DNA from: Glandiceps talaboti | Taxonomy: Eukaryota > Hemichordata > Enteropneusta > Spengelidae | Direction: 5' to 3' | DNA: 64,000 bases | Assembly: GCF_964340395.1 (NCBI RefSeq) | Contig: NC_135569.1 | Location: 8,180,040 to 8,244,039, forward strand | Shown here: positions 1-60,199 of the stretch, piece by piece | How positions within the stretch are numbered: the stretch's first letter is position 1 | Layout of the letters: each line of letters begins with the position of its first letter | Made by a program: the position numbers and the translations under genes | The notes under the pieces: generated by a model | The model's input: the letters and a program-made list of their open reading frames with translations, nothing else | Databases searched by the model: none | What the model was told of the DNA's origin: nothing

Positions 1-2249
1 CAGTGTCAACCTGTTAAATTGTCACACCCCATTGCTGTTATTAGAGTGCCAGTATGTGGAAATTTACATAAAATTAGCATATATGTAAATTATGTAGATG
101 TTAACTCCTGAATTCATCTATGGTGGGAATGTGCATTTACATAATGATTTTATTGTAAAATAAAAGTTAGATACAGTGTTATCACTCTCCTTACAACCAA
201 TCAGCTTAGAGGGGAATGACACTGAGGAAATAAAAGCATTTTCATGAACTTTGTGTTCTGTACAGTCATGTCATATAGTTTTACATAACCTCCGTTGCAC
301 GCAATGTCAGAGAAACATCAAGTTGAAGTTGTCTCCCATTTGGGGATCTTTGCTGTGGGCCATATTGCCTCATGGGAGTCAGCAGAAATGTTAATGCAAT
401 GGTTGAACAATGAATATTCATGAACTCTAAGAGCCTATTACCTTCTGTGAAAACAGAGTGGTATTAAGCAGATATTTTCAAACAACAATGACGAGTTGAT
501 GCTGATATGAGGGTCGACATTTAGATAGTGAAGACAGAAGTGGGGTCACAGTTCTGTTACAGAGACAGAAGTGGAGTTACAGATCCGTTACATAGACAGA
601 AGTGTAGTCACAGTTCCGTTACATAGACAGAAGTAGAATTACACGTCTGTTACATAGATGCGTTACTCTAAGGCGTACCTTTTCTAAATTGAACAAACTT
701 GACAGAAAATATTCTTCTTTCAAAATATACATAATAGGTAACATGAAATGTAAACTCTACACTGATTACTATTTGCCATGTTAAATGTCAAAGGTCAAGG
801 TCATGAACACTAAAACAATCTCAAGTAGTTTATTTACAAGACAGCCACACTTTTAATATGTGGAATACAAATGTATGTATGGCAAGTTATCAACATACAT
901 GCATTAGTATGACTGCAGAATGATTATTTGTTTTTAGAGACAATTGTTTACAAAGCATTAGACTGTAAGATATGTCGGGTGCCGGTTGTTAAGCCCTATC
1001 AGGCTTCTTAATGAGTGCTGCTGGTTGATAGCGTGGCATGAATGTCTTTATCTTACACTCTATTCCCCCAGTACAGAGAGGCCGGAAGGAGGGAATCACA
1101 AGTAGTGAGTCTGGGTACCAAACATTAGGGGCCTCGTGGTTCAAGCAATCTATATAGAAATATTGGATTACTAACACTCATAAAGGGGAGGGAATTCAAG
1201 TTGCTTGATACAAATTTGGATACTACTACGAGATAAAATGCACTGAATTTGTTCACTTTCAGTTATCAGTTCACAGTTTGGCATCCATTCAAACTTCGAT
1301 AGAAGTAACATTTAAAAGGCGAGTCTGGGTAGAAAAGGTCCCCTAACTTTGTGGGGTTGTTGTGAAACTTCAATGCACATTCCTCTATGAAAATCTATGA
1401 CAACAATGAGCAGCTGGTCATTTTGGTAATAAATTTGGTATGTGTGGATGTGTGAATGTCTTCGGAATGCATGTGTTGTTACACAAAGTTGATATTTATA
1501 CATAGTATATACAATTTTGGACAAAACATGATCAGACCGGGCTTGTTTGTTATTTGTACTGAAGACCCGTTACTTTTCATTACTCTTACTTATCAGGATT
1601 AGGATGTCAAGGTGCTAACATACGACAACCACACAAGTGGCCAATTCTGCTTTTAAGACTTCCCACACAACATCTGCTATAGTAAACATATTATAATTAC
1701 AATAACAATAGAAGCAGTTGACAATATGTTCAACAGAAGTTGTCTTGCAAGTCTCATATGTCACTTACACCTAAGTTCAAATCAATGCCAGCACAGTACA
1801 GATAAGTGAAAATAAATGAAACCATTGCATTTTTCTGATGAAGTGAATTCACAAGGTGTCCTTCCAGACACACTTGATGTTAGCAGGAAGAAGAACGAAC
1901 CCTGATCAGTAATAGGTCTGGGTAAGCAAGTAACTTGGCTACTGTTGAGAACCTCTTATTGTTTGACAGTTTTCCATACATGACAGTACTATTTGTGGCA
2001 AAATGCCAGCTAGATGGTGATATTTGCTGTTAAAATCTATCAAATATCAAACACTGGCCTACATACAATCATTCTTACTAGTAAAAATGAGTTTTCAACT
2101 CTCCCCAAAAAGTACCTATCCGTAGTACATTCCACTTTTGAAAAAGAAAGATCTGATCACAAGGTTGGTTTACAACATTTTGAAAAAGGTAAAAGGTTGG
2201 TGTACAGTGATGGCATTTCATAGGCAGGTAGACAGTATAACTGTAAGAC
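1..2249. other. Intergenic / downstream flank of the CAPS2-like gene
   Basis: No gene is recognisable on either strand; the open frames here are short and lack domain-like composition. It holds a four-copy 31-bp tandem repeat (532-655) and a foldback-like segment around 961-1062, whose ends resemble the TAGTCTGTAAG-type termini seen elsewhere in the window. The distal 3' UTR of the minus-strand CAPS2-like gene probably lies in the right part, but no polyadenylation signal could be assigned with certainty. Confidence 0.5.
532..655. repeat. 31-bp tandem repeat, 4 copies
   Basis: The word agacagaag recurs at 532, 563, 594 and 625, an exact 31-bp period. The units read agacagaagtgg...cagttccgttacat with point differences. 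No coding potential is seen. Confidence 0.85.
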
Positions 2250-2409
2250 AATAGGTTCACAGTCCAACAACTTGCAACACTAGGTTCTCAGTCCCCAACA
2301 ACATGTAACACTATGTTTATAGTCTCAAACAACTTGTAACACTAGATTCACAGTCCCCAACAACTTGCAACACTAGGTTCATAGTCTACAACAGCTTGTC
2401 ATTCTAGGT

Positions 2410-2435
<26 letters not shown>
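2250..2435. repeat. 31-bp tandem array running from the 3' UTR into the last codons of CAPS2
   Basis: Units of the type ctaggttcatagtcc...aacttgcaaca begin at about 2250, 2280, 2311, 2342, 2373 and 2404, a period of 30-31 bp. The last unit (2404-2435) is the coding 3' end of the CAPS2-like gene: read on the minus strand it encodes the final residues ...VTRCWGL and the stop at 2410-2412. The other five units lie downstream in the transcript. The array therefore overlaps the 3' edge of the terminal exon. Confidence 0.85.
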
Positions 2436-11563
<9,128 letters not shown>

Positions 11564-11564
11564 T

Positions 11565-13068
11565 CTGTAACTGCTATTTTGTCTTGATCAATATCTGTTT
11601 TTTAATTTAAAAAAAAAAGTCATTTTCAAACCATCAGCATCCCTCAGTTAACTAGAAATCATTAATTCATGGCTGTCAGCATCCTTCAATATTTTACTGG
11701 AAAAGTTATAATAGACTTCCATTACTGCCAGAGAAGAAATTGTGTGCCAGGGACCTGACTACAGGCAAGTACATGTACAAGTTATTGGAAGACAAGAATA
11801 TCATTCAGTAATTAGAGGAACTCTCAGTCTGTCTCTGGGTAAATGTTTGTTACCGGGTAATATTTGTCCGTCAATGGTATTTGACTGCAGGGAATTCAGA
11901 TGTTTAAATTTGCTGAAAACATGTTAGTCCCCCTATATATTAGATACTAGCTGCTTGCAGATGGAGTACAAGACTCGATTCTGATCTCATCCATAACCAC
12001 AGAGAAGGAAAGGGACATCATCAGAATTGAGTTCCAACTTACTCCGCCTGCAAGCAGGAGTAGTGTGTTTATTTTTAGTCATATATTCATATATGTACTA
12101 GATATTGTACTTTTTTACTTTCATCACGCTGGGGTTTTGTTTTCACAAGGTGTTGTGCTGGCATTGTACATAAATATCATGTGACCTGAAGGCATAGACA
12201 GTCTACCCTACACTCCCCTAATACAAATACTACATACATGCCTACATGAAAGATCCTATTGTGTAGGGTCTATGCTGAAAGTGATGCCATTATATGTCAA
12301 TGGTGTATGAAGGATATTAATCTCTACTCATAAATTTATAGGTTTTTTTATAATAATATGAAAGACAACTTGGTTCTTTGCCATAATTTTTTAGCAGTAG
12401 AAGTCTGTTATCACAGTGTGTCCAAGTCTCAGTAATATATCCATGGTTTAATACAACATGGAAGTATCATGTGGATTATGTGGGGTGATACATGTACTTC
12501 CATGGTGGTATCATGGCCATGGGCCGAGAGTCCCTGAGGACAGCCTCCCTTTCTACCTCCATCCGTGACAAGGGTGATATTCAATGAATACAGAGACCAT
12601 GTTTAGATCTGTGAATTTGATTTTTGTAACTGGTGAGATGTGTAAATGACATGTTAACTCCGATTATACTCCAATTCTCTCACAAAAACACAAACTTCGG
12701 CCATTTGCCTCTAGAGTCTAGTTTTAGAATTATCACTGTTACGTCCTGTGCACATCACATTGAAGATTTATTTACATTTTGGTGTGACTGAGATTTTATA
12801 GAAATATGCACATCGGCATTTTGATGAAAGACTGTTCGATAGTAAAACCTCAGCCCACAATCAGTAACCCTGTTTTAATACAGTGCAGGGGTCACGGTTA
12901 TTGTAACGGGACTAGATTCAAACTTGTTTCTTCATGATCCGATCGTGTCCCATATCATAAATTCAAATCAACCCGTTTGCAAGCACGACTTCTGATGCTG
13001 TATCCACCAGCAAAGATTTGAAAATGACTTCAAAGGCCACTGTAAAACAACGTATGAAGACACATTAC
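11565..13068. other. Upstream region / first intron of the CAPS2-like gene
   Basis: No coding exon is recognised. If the exon at 13069-13175 is real, this is the first intron. It contains a palindromic MITE at 11950-12064. The short open frame at 11742-11927 has no family signature. Confidence 0.4.
11950..12064. mobile_element. Short palindromic MITE
   Basis: The left arm ctgcttgcagatggagtac plus gactcgattctgat is the inverse of the right arm (atcagaattgagttcc and tccgcctgcaagcag). The total is about 115 bp with arms of about 38 bp. Not coding. Confidence 0.6.
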
Positions 13069-13175
13069 CTGTGGATTACGATAACACGTTCGTGACTGCT
13101 ACACTACCACTCCGTGTTGTTATGGCATGTACTAGTAGTGCTGGAAACGTCGTTTGGGAGCAGCCATTTTGCACA
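13069..13175 (-). promoter_or_regulatory. Putative CAPS2 promoter edge and non-coding first exon
   Basis: On the minus strand CAAAATGGCTG (13171-13161) resembles a YY1-type initiator. About 100 bp further comes ATCCACAG|GTAATG, a good donor at 13069/13068. A matching acceptor TTACAG|A lies immediately before the CAPS2 start codon (11564). The ATG in the YY1-like motif would open an 11-codon upstream ORF. This is inference from motifs only. Confidence 0.4.
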
Positions 13176-14685
13176 ATGTTGGCATTTCATGAACGCCCTC
13201 AAGCAGATACATTTGAAATACTTTCGTTTGTGGAATACATTTCAGGTAGGGTATAACCAGGTAACTTGGCAGGTACCAAGATAGGATAGTGTTTGGATTA
13301 GTAAGGCTGCATTCACAATCACCGCTGGAGGGGAGGGGGTGGGATACTTGAACATTGGATGTGTGTGTGTGTGTGTGTGTGTGGGGGGGGGGGGGGGGTA
13401 ACCTGGAAAATACTAGTATTGTGATTAAAAGGACGGTTGTAGAAAAATGTATCAAATAACTCCAGCTATTTTATTGCATGGCAACTTTTAGTAGGGACAA
13501 TAAGGAGACCAAATAACATTCTCTGAGAAATTATACCTCCCCAAGCATAATTTATCAAACATTGGTGATTTGGAATTTTTTGACGCATTTTACCACAAGG
13601 AATATTCACTCATTCCATGAAAACAACTAAACTTTACTCCAAGGAATATTCACTCATTCCATGAAAACTAAACTTTATTCCAAGGAATATTCACTCATTC
13701 CATGAAAACAGAGATGACAAGAAGCATTATTTCATCTTTTGGACAAACGTTGTTAAAATCACTTGAACCTCACACTGTAAGTAATGAGAATACAATAATT
13801 ACAATATTATAGTAATTTTATTTGGAAATCTTCAGCCATTTATTAACTTTCACATGTTCAATGTGATTGCAATGTATTCACATAATTTTGTAACAGACTC
13901 CCAAACATAAGAGGTTGGATTAACATGACGCTCATTATGCTAAATGACTGTGACCATGTCATAAGCTCTTAGAACTCATAGAGTGACTATGAACCTGCCA
14001 TTATTAGAGAGTATTACAATCTACAGGTTTTTTTTATCTCCTAATGTAACGTTGGACTATTGTACATTGTATTATGAATATATGGAAAGAAAGCTGAGGC
14101 TGTTGCTGTATATTCGAAAATTGTTGTGTTTTGGGAACTATATTTGTGAAAATATTGGCTTGATACATGTAGGGAAGCTTCAAGACAATTTTAATATCAA
14201 ACCTGCTGTTGATGTCAATCACTTGAACACAGTAACCCCACAAAGTACAATGTTTATCATATCTCCATAGTTGTTTACACTGTAAATAAGTCTCACTGTA
14301 TTTACTGCTAGCTTAGTAACAACCATAACCTGTCACTGTAACACACCTGAAGTGTACAAGTCATTTCATACACTGTCATATTGTAACACGTTTTCTATAA
14401 GAGCTAACACATTCATTTTGTACTTCAATTCAGAATCTATTGTCATCACTGTGTTGACAATAGTTCTATAAACACAAATACTCGCAGAAAGTGAGAGCAT
14501 TTTTTTCATTTCAGGTCAGTTCTGTATTAGTAAAATCCTTATAACCTGCATCTAGTGTAGAAATACATAATTATAAACTAATTATTTTTATAACTTTTTA
14601 CTAAACTGTCATCTATGTTAGCTACTACTAAACAACTGTGATACTTTCTGGTTCTACACTATGGTACTGGGTATATATGATAATA
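13176..14685. other. Intergenic stretch between CAPS2 and the WD40 gene
   Basis: It holds a (GT)n/G-run at about 13362-13398 and three tandem copies of aaggaatattcactcattcc at about 13597-13710 (period 42-45 bp). The 95-codon open frame at 13983-14270 has no recognisable domain and I do not call it a gene. Confidence 0.5.
13597..13710. repeat. 42-45-bp tandem repeat, 3 copies
   Basis: aaggaatattcactcattcc followed by atgaaaac and an aactaaactttatt linker occurs three times in a row; the last linker diverges. Confidence 0.8.
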
Positions 14686-15104
14686 CATGTTGGTAATCTA
14701 ATTCTCGCTACCTGCAATACAATTCTACACTTCACTGTGGAGTCAAATGGAACGAAGTCGCGCGACAACGCATTCTAATGTCGACAACTACACTTCCGGT
14801 CGGCTATGCTAATACACAGGAATGTTTCTTTCCCATTTTCAGTTGTAGACATCTCTTGTAATTTTGCTCTGGAAAGATATTATACATATTTAAATTTCCC
14901 ACCTCCATAATTATATGAGCTTAAAACTTGCGTTTATCTTATTTGTTACAAATTAAACTGTTTGGAAGAACATTCACGTGTATTGACATAGGCGACCGGA
15001 AGTGTAGGTGTCGACAAATGCAAGCGCGGTCGCGAGACTGCGTTCCATTTGACTCCTTAGCAATGCATAGAATTGTATTGCAGATAGCGAGAATTGTTAA
15101 CATG
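14686..15104. mobile_element. 420-bp palindromic element with ~130-bp terminal inverted repeats
   Basis: The left arm (catgtt...aattctcgct...ctgcaatacaattct...ggagtcaaatggaacg...tacacttccggtcg) is matched in reverse by the right arm (cgaccggaagtgta...cgttccatttgactcc...agaattgtattgcag...agcgagaatt...aacatg). The ETS-like acttccgg words are part of these arms. A related fragment (ggtagcgagaattata) occurs near 20166. Confidence 0.75.
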
Positions 15105-15169
15105 TCAATTTTACAACTTGGGTGATAAGATACTTAGTATGATTTAGCAAGTGTCCAATTTTAGTAAAA

Positions 15170-15660
15170 TCAGCAACTATCCAAACCCTGCTGCAACTGT
15201 CAAGTCTTGTTACAGTATCAATTACAACCCATAACTTGACATTTTCTGTATGTACCACAATCGTTTATAGCATCCATATCAAGTGTAAAAGTATACTGTT
15301 TCATTTGCTAATTGACCACATTAGAAAGGCCACATGCTAGGCTTGTAAATAAACCACTTGAAACAGTATACTTTTACACTTGATATGAATGCTATAAACG
15401 AGTGTAGGGCATAATAGAGAAAGTGCTTTACTTCAGTGTTACTAGTTGTACCAATGTCTTGCTGCTGCAACTGTCAAGTCCTGTAGCAATTTGTAAATGT
15501 AATACCACAGCAATGTCCATGCTGCAGCAACTATCCATGTCCTGTGGCAATTCACACAAGCCATATCAGCTATCAATGTCCTGTGGCTATTGATGGTAAT
15601 ACTGAAGCAACTGTCCAAATACCAGTATAGCAATTATCAATGTTTTGCTGCAACAACTGT
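15170..15660. repeat. MITE copy plus ~58-bp 'gcagcaactgtc' repeats
   Basis: From about 15246 to 15412 there is a foldback element: arms gtttatagcatccatatcaa and its inverse near 15382-15405, sharing aagtgtaaaagtatactgtttca. A 110-bp homologue is at 30476-30595. Around it, gctgcaactgtcaagtcctg-type units (about 58 bp) repeat at 15180-15230 and 15455-15660. Confidence 0.65.
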
Positions 15661-15976
15661 ATACATCCAATAGATAACATTGTGATATGTTTCAGCAATA
15701 AATTGTTGATTCATGTTTCAAATATTAACATAATTATACAGAAAACAGTAATCCTTGCTGTGTAACACAACAATTCTTAGCATTTTGTGGCAGTGAATTG
15801 TTAATGTAATTTTCATAAATGTTTCATCATCACTGTCCACTTAAAGACAAAGTTCTTCACACACACTCTCTGAAGAGTAGCACATTATTTCTCATTATGT
15901 CAGTAAGAAAATATGTCACGATTTCCAAGAATAGAGTGTTTTCCTGCCAATGATGATTATGACTTGTATTGTCTAT
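15661..15976. other. 3' flank of the WD40 gene
   Basis: AT-rich sequence downstream of the WD40 stop codon, presumably 3' UTR. No feature beyond that is seen. Confidence 0.4.
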
Positions 15977-27096
<11,120 letters not shown>

Positions 27097-27344
27097 TTTG
27101 TACAACAGTGAATCATGGGTATCCGATGTATCACAACAATGTTTACTAGATTTTTTTATTCATCTCATATTTTCCTCCAATCATGAATCAGAACAATACA
27201 CTTAACTTTTACAATTTCCTAAAAGGAAATATGTGGCTAACGAATAGATAATAGTGCGCATTTAAAATAATTGTGTGCCCTTTAACCTTTGACCAATACA
27301 AAGTTGACATTTTGCGTAACACACGTGCAGACTACATTCGAGAA
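27097..27344. promoter_or_regulatory. Bidirectional promoter: WD40 gene / POLRMT
   Basis: Only 248 bp separate the start codon of the minus-strand WD40 gene (27094-27096) from that of plus-strand POLRMT (27345). On the minus strand the WD40 start lies in CAAAATGGCGACTTCC, which fits a YY1 initiator (AAnATGGCG) followed by an inverted ETS core (TTCC). No TATA box is evident. Transcription start sites are inferred, not seen. Confidence 0.65.
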
Positions 27345-56596
<29,252 letters not shown>

Positions 56597-58440
56597 TGAG
56601 GCAATGGTATGTATTGTAGACATATACTTGTCAAAGGAATGTAGACCATAGATTCTCCCAAGATCTATGTGTAGGCATATACTTGTCTAGAATGCCATCC
56701 AATCATACATCTCATCACGGATCTGAAGTTGCCAAATAAATGGTGATAGCCAATCATGTCTCCTGTCTTTGATCTGGATTGGCTAGATAGATGACAACAG
56801 CCAATTACATATCCTGTCACAGAGCTGGAGTTACCAGATAAAATGATGATAGCCAATCACACAACCTGTCTTGGAACTGAAGTTGTCATAGAGATACTGA
56901 TAGCCAATCAAATATCCTTTCATGGATCTGAAGTTGCCAGTGAGATGTAAAAAACCAATTGTGTATGCGTACTCTGTTTTGGACTGGAGTTGCCAGGGAG
57001 ATGTCGCCAGCCATTTACATAACCTGTTTGGTACAGAGGTTGCCAGAGAGATCGTGATTGCTATTATCTCACATGACATCGTAACAGTGTATCTGTTAGG
57101 TTTCCATGTCTTTGCATGGTAGCTACAACATGGTGGTTATACACCTGTAAAAACTTACCTGCCATCGCAAAAAGTCTCAAATTATTTACTTTGCTTGCCA
57201 CTTTCTCATCAAGGAAGTAACAAATACATACTGTATGTCATTAGAACATAGCACATACCAGAGCTTGTATGTTCAATGCTTATAGGTGAGAAAAAATTGA
57301 GAATTCACATGCTGGCCAACTCACACCACACAAATACAGCATGTGCCTTGATAACATGACCATATCAAATCATAGGTGATACAAGAAATGACTGTGTTAT
57401 CACCACAACAGAATGCCTGGAATGTTATTTACACGTACATGTATGTATGTACCATGACTTTTACTACGAATAGCTGTATCTTCATGATTTGTTCATGAAA
57501 AAGTTACCAAATACATAATTACAGTTTTTTCTACATGTTTATGTTTTAATGCTGCCACAGCCCACTTTATTCTCAGGTGGATTGTGTAACAAATGAAAAA
57601 ATCTGACTTGCCTGATGAGGCACTGTGTATATAATGTCTATAATGTTATAAAGACATTATGGAGTGAAATGATTTACTGTTTTATAGAAATATTGTTATA
57701 TGGTCACAACATGATTAATCTAGCAATATTGTGAAATTGTAAATATGTGTGCAATCATCCAGTGTTTATATATCACTTTAAGATAAACTACAATGCAATT
57801 AAAATCTGCAAGGGAAAGAAGTTCATGTTATCTTTCATTGTGATTGCTTTTTTCCTTTGTGTGATTGGATGTGTGTGTGTGTGTGTATGTGTCCGTATGT
57901 ATGTATGTATGTATGTATGTATATATATATATATGTATGTATGTATGTGTATGTGTGTACATTGTGTATGTATGTATATACGGTATGTATGTATGTATGT
58001 GTATGTGTCTGTATGTATGTATGCATGTGTCTGTCTGTATGTATGTATGTGTGCAGCCTCATGTGTGTGTATGTATGTATGTGTATGTGTCTGTATGTAT
58101 GTGTGTGTATGTGTGCACATTGTGTATGTGTATGAAGGATTGTGTGTACATATGTATGTGTATACAAATGTGTGCACATGTATACGTACATGCATATGTG
58201 TCTGTGTGCATGACACTATTCGATATAGTCTTTGTACATCAATAATGTGGCTTGTTCTCAGTCTTCCAAATTCACCTATTAAAATCAAAGACCAGTAAAC
58301 TGATAACAAACAACAACAACAACAACAACATAGCAAATCGGTGTAGATAAACCATGGAAAGATTCATACACATATATGTTGTATATGCGTAAATAAGAAA
58401 ACCCCGGAAACCAAAGATAAACTGTTTTATATATAACCAC
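56597..58440 (+). other. POLRMT 3' UTR / flank
   Basis: No further coding exon is recognised. It contains about six degenerate 62-65-bp repeats (gccaatcatatctcctgtc...ctgaagttgccag...agatgatgatag) at about 56690-57085 and a (GTAT)n/(GT)n microsatellite at 57868-58210. Open frames across these have no domain signal. Confidence 0.55.
57868..58210. repeat. (GTAT)n/(GT)n microsatellite
   Basis: About 340 bp of tgtgtg/gtat units with a short atatat island, downstream of POLRMT. Confidence 0.93.
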
Positions 58441-58462
58441 TTTATTACATCTATTCAATAAA
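58441..58462. terminator. Overlapping poly(A) signals of convergent POLRMT and EML genes
   Basis: TTTATT at 58441-58446 is AATAAA on the minus strand; AATAAA at 58457-58462 is on the plus strand. They are the best-placed signals for the two converging transcripts. Inferred 3' UTRs would be about 1.9 kb (POLRMT) and 1.1 kb (EML), with a short tail-to-tail overlap. Confidence 0.45.
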
Positions 58463-59229
58463 GTTGATGTTTTCTATACACAAATGTTTGGCATGTAGCG
58501 TATATTTACACTTGCATTTTATTACAGAAAAACGCTAATTTAATTAAAAAAACATCTCTTTACATATAGTACACTTTACTGTAAAAAGTTGAAAAAAGAA
58601 AGTCTCTTTCGCTTCATGATTTCAAAGTATGTAGTACTGATCATAATTTTTGCATGATTTTATCTAAAATACACAAAAATATGAATAAATATATTCAAAT
58701 TAAAACTTGACACTTGAAATTAAAGTTATGGTAGACCCTGGGTCAAAGGTCAAACAATGGCACAATTTTTCTTCAGGTCAAAGGTTATACATATCACAGT
58801 TTTTCTTGTAAACTTAATTTGTTCATAACCTTATGGGGTTTTTTCAAAATAGAAGACTTATCTTAATACCTAAAACTTATTCCAATATTTCCCCTAAAAT
58901 CTTAAATACAGAAAATATTTTTAATGATAATCAAAAGCGTAGATTGTTTTTCCACTCATATTTTGTCTTTACATTTCAATGTAAATTCTTTGAATTTTCA
59001 CAGCTGCGTTTTGCATGATAGATTTGCATAAGATCGTTTTCTAACATCAAATGCTTCACAACTTATTCCTACGTTCTTGTACCAAGACCTAGCATTCTTG
59101 GTACTTATGAGTAACATTTCGCCTGTTCAGGTCAACAGGCTTTGTCAACCTCAGGTCCATTTGCCGGCTTTACAGGTGAAACATTGGCCTCAGATAATGC
59201 ACTAGATGGCAGACTATAGATTGTCTATG

Positions 59230-59605
59230 GAGTCACAGTAGTTCTGTACCACCGGAACCAAAATAGCATCCATTTTTATCAACAAGTACCCATTGCATAA
59301 ATGTATTCTAATTGGCCTCAGATAATGCACTAGATGGTGTACATTGTCTAAAATGGAGTCACAATAGTTCTGTACCACCAGAACCAAAATAGCGTCCATT
59401 TTATCAACAAGTACCCATTGCATAAATGTATTCTTATTGGCCTCAGATAGTGTACTAGATGGTAGTATATCGTAATTGACCTCAGATAATGTACAAGGTG
59501 GTAATGTACATTGTTATAGTGTCACTAAAGTTCTGTACCACCGGTACCAAAATAGCGTCCATTTTTATCAACAAGTACCCATTGCATAAGGCACGCATCT
59601 AATCC
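59230..59605. repeat. Triplication of the 3' edge of the EML last exon
   Basis: The coding end of the EML gene (gtcactaaagttctgtacca...aaatagcgtccatttttatc...aagtacccattgcataa, about 59521-59600) is repeated downstream at about 59232-59303 and 59358-59428. Each is followed by tgtattctaattggcctcag...actagatgg linker sequence. The copies carry substitutions and small deletions. They lie in the 3' UTR and still partly translate as MQWVLVDK on the minus strand. Confidence 0.9.
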
Positions 59606-60156
59606 ACCAGTGGAAACCATAAATCGGTCTTCAGGTAAAAACCTGACATTAGTGACATGTGAGCTGTATGCCTTGACATCATGACTTTCAGCCTGAAAAT
59701 AAAATAAAATAAGTTGTGAAATGTGTTAAAAAGTTAATATTTTTATTCTGTTTGCTAACAAGTTTACCAGTATGTTTTGTAGCTGGTTTGCTGTTTTGTG
59801 AAGTGTTATGTTTGTGAGTGTGTTGCTATATTCATCAGCATGATTGTCATGTTAGTGAAATTTGCTGTTATACTTGTTTCATAGTTCTCTGTTGGCAGAT
59901 TTTCTGTTATGTTAATAGTTGGTATATGGGTATTATCAGCTGTCACAGCATGATTATTACATCACAGATTTAATTAAATGTTCTTATGTGTAGTAAGTAC
60001 TGGTGGATTTAAGGTTTTACTACTACTATATGGCTCTGCTTAGCCTTTATGATGTAGCCTTGCTTGCATGGCTTGATGTGTCTGTGAATTGATTCTGACT
60101 GTCACTTGACCACCCCCGCCCAACACACACATACACATTGTCACTCGACCACCCCT

Positions 60157-60199
<43 letters not shown>

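Noticed and set aside
13983-14270. 95-codon frame as a small gene
   Set aside because: Random-looking composition, no splice or promoter support, overlapping open frame on the other strand.
14780-15010. acttccgg words as a promoter for CAPS2 or the WD40 gene
   Set aside because: They are mirror copies within the arms of a palindromic mobile element, so they need not mark a host promoter.
27273-27344. Upstream POLRMT start giving 24 extra residues
   Set aside because: It would put an acidic segment before the presequence-like stretch; the ATG at 27345 starts a typical Arg/Leu/Ser-rich mitochondrial leader. It cannot be excluded without transcript data.
57747-58336. 183-codon frames downstream of POLRMT
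   Set aside because: GT/GTAT microsatellite with no domain signal.
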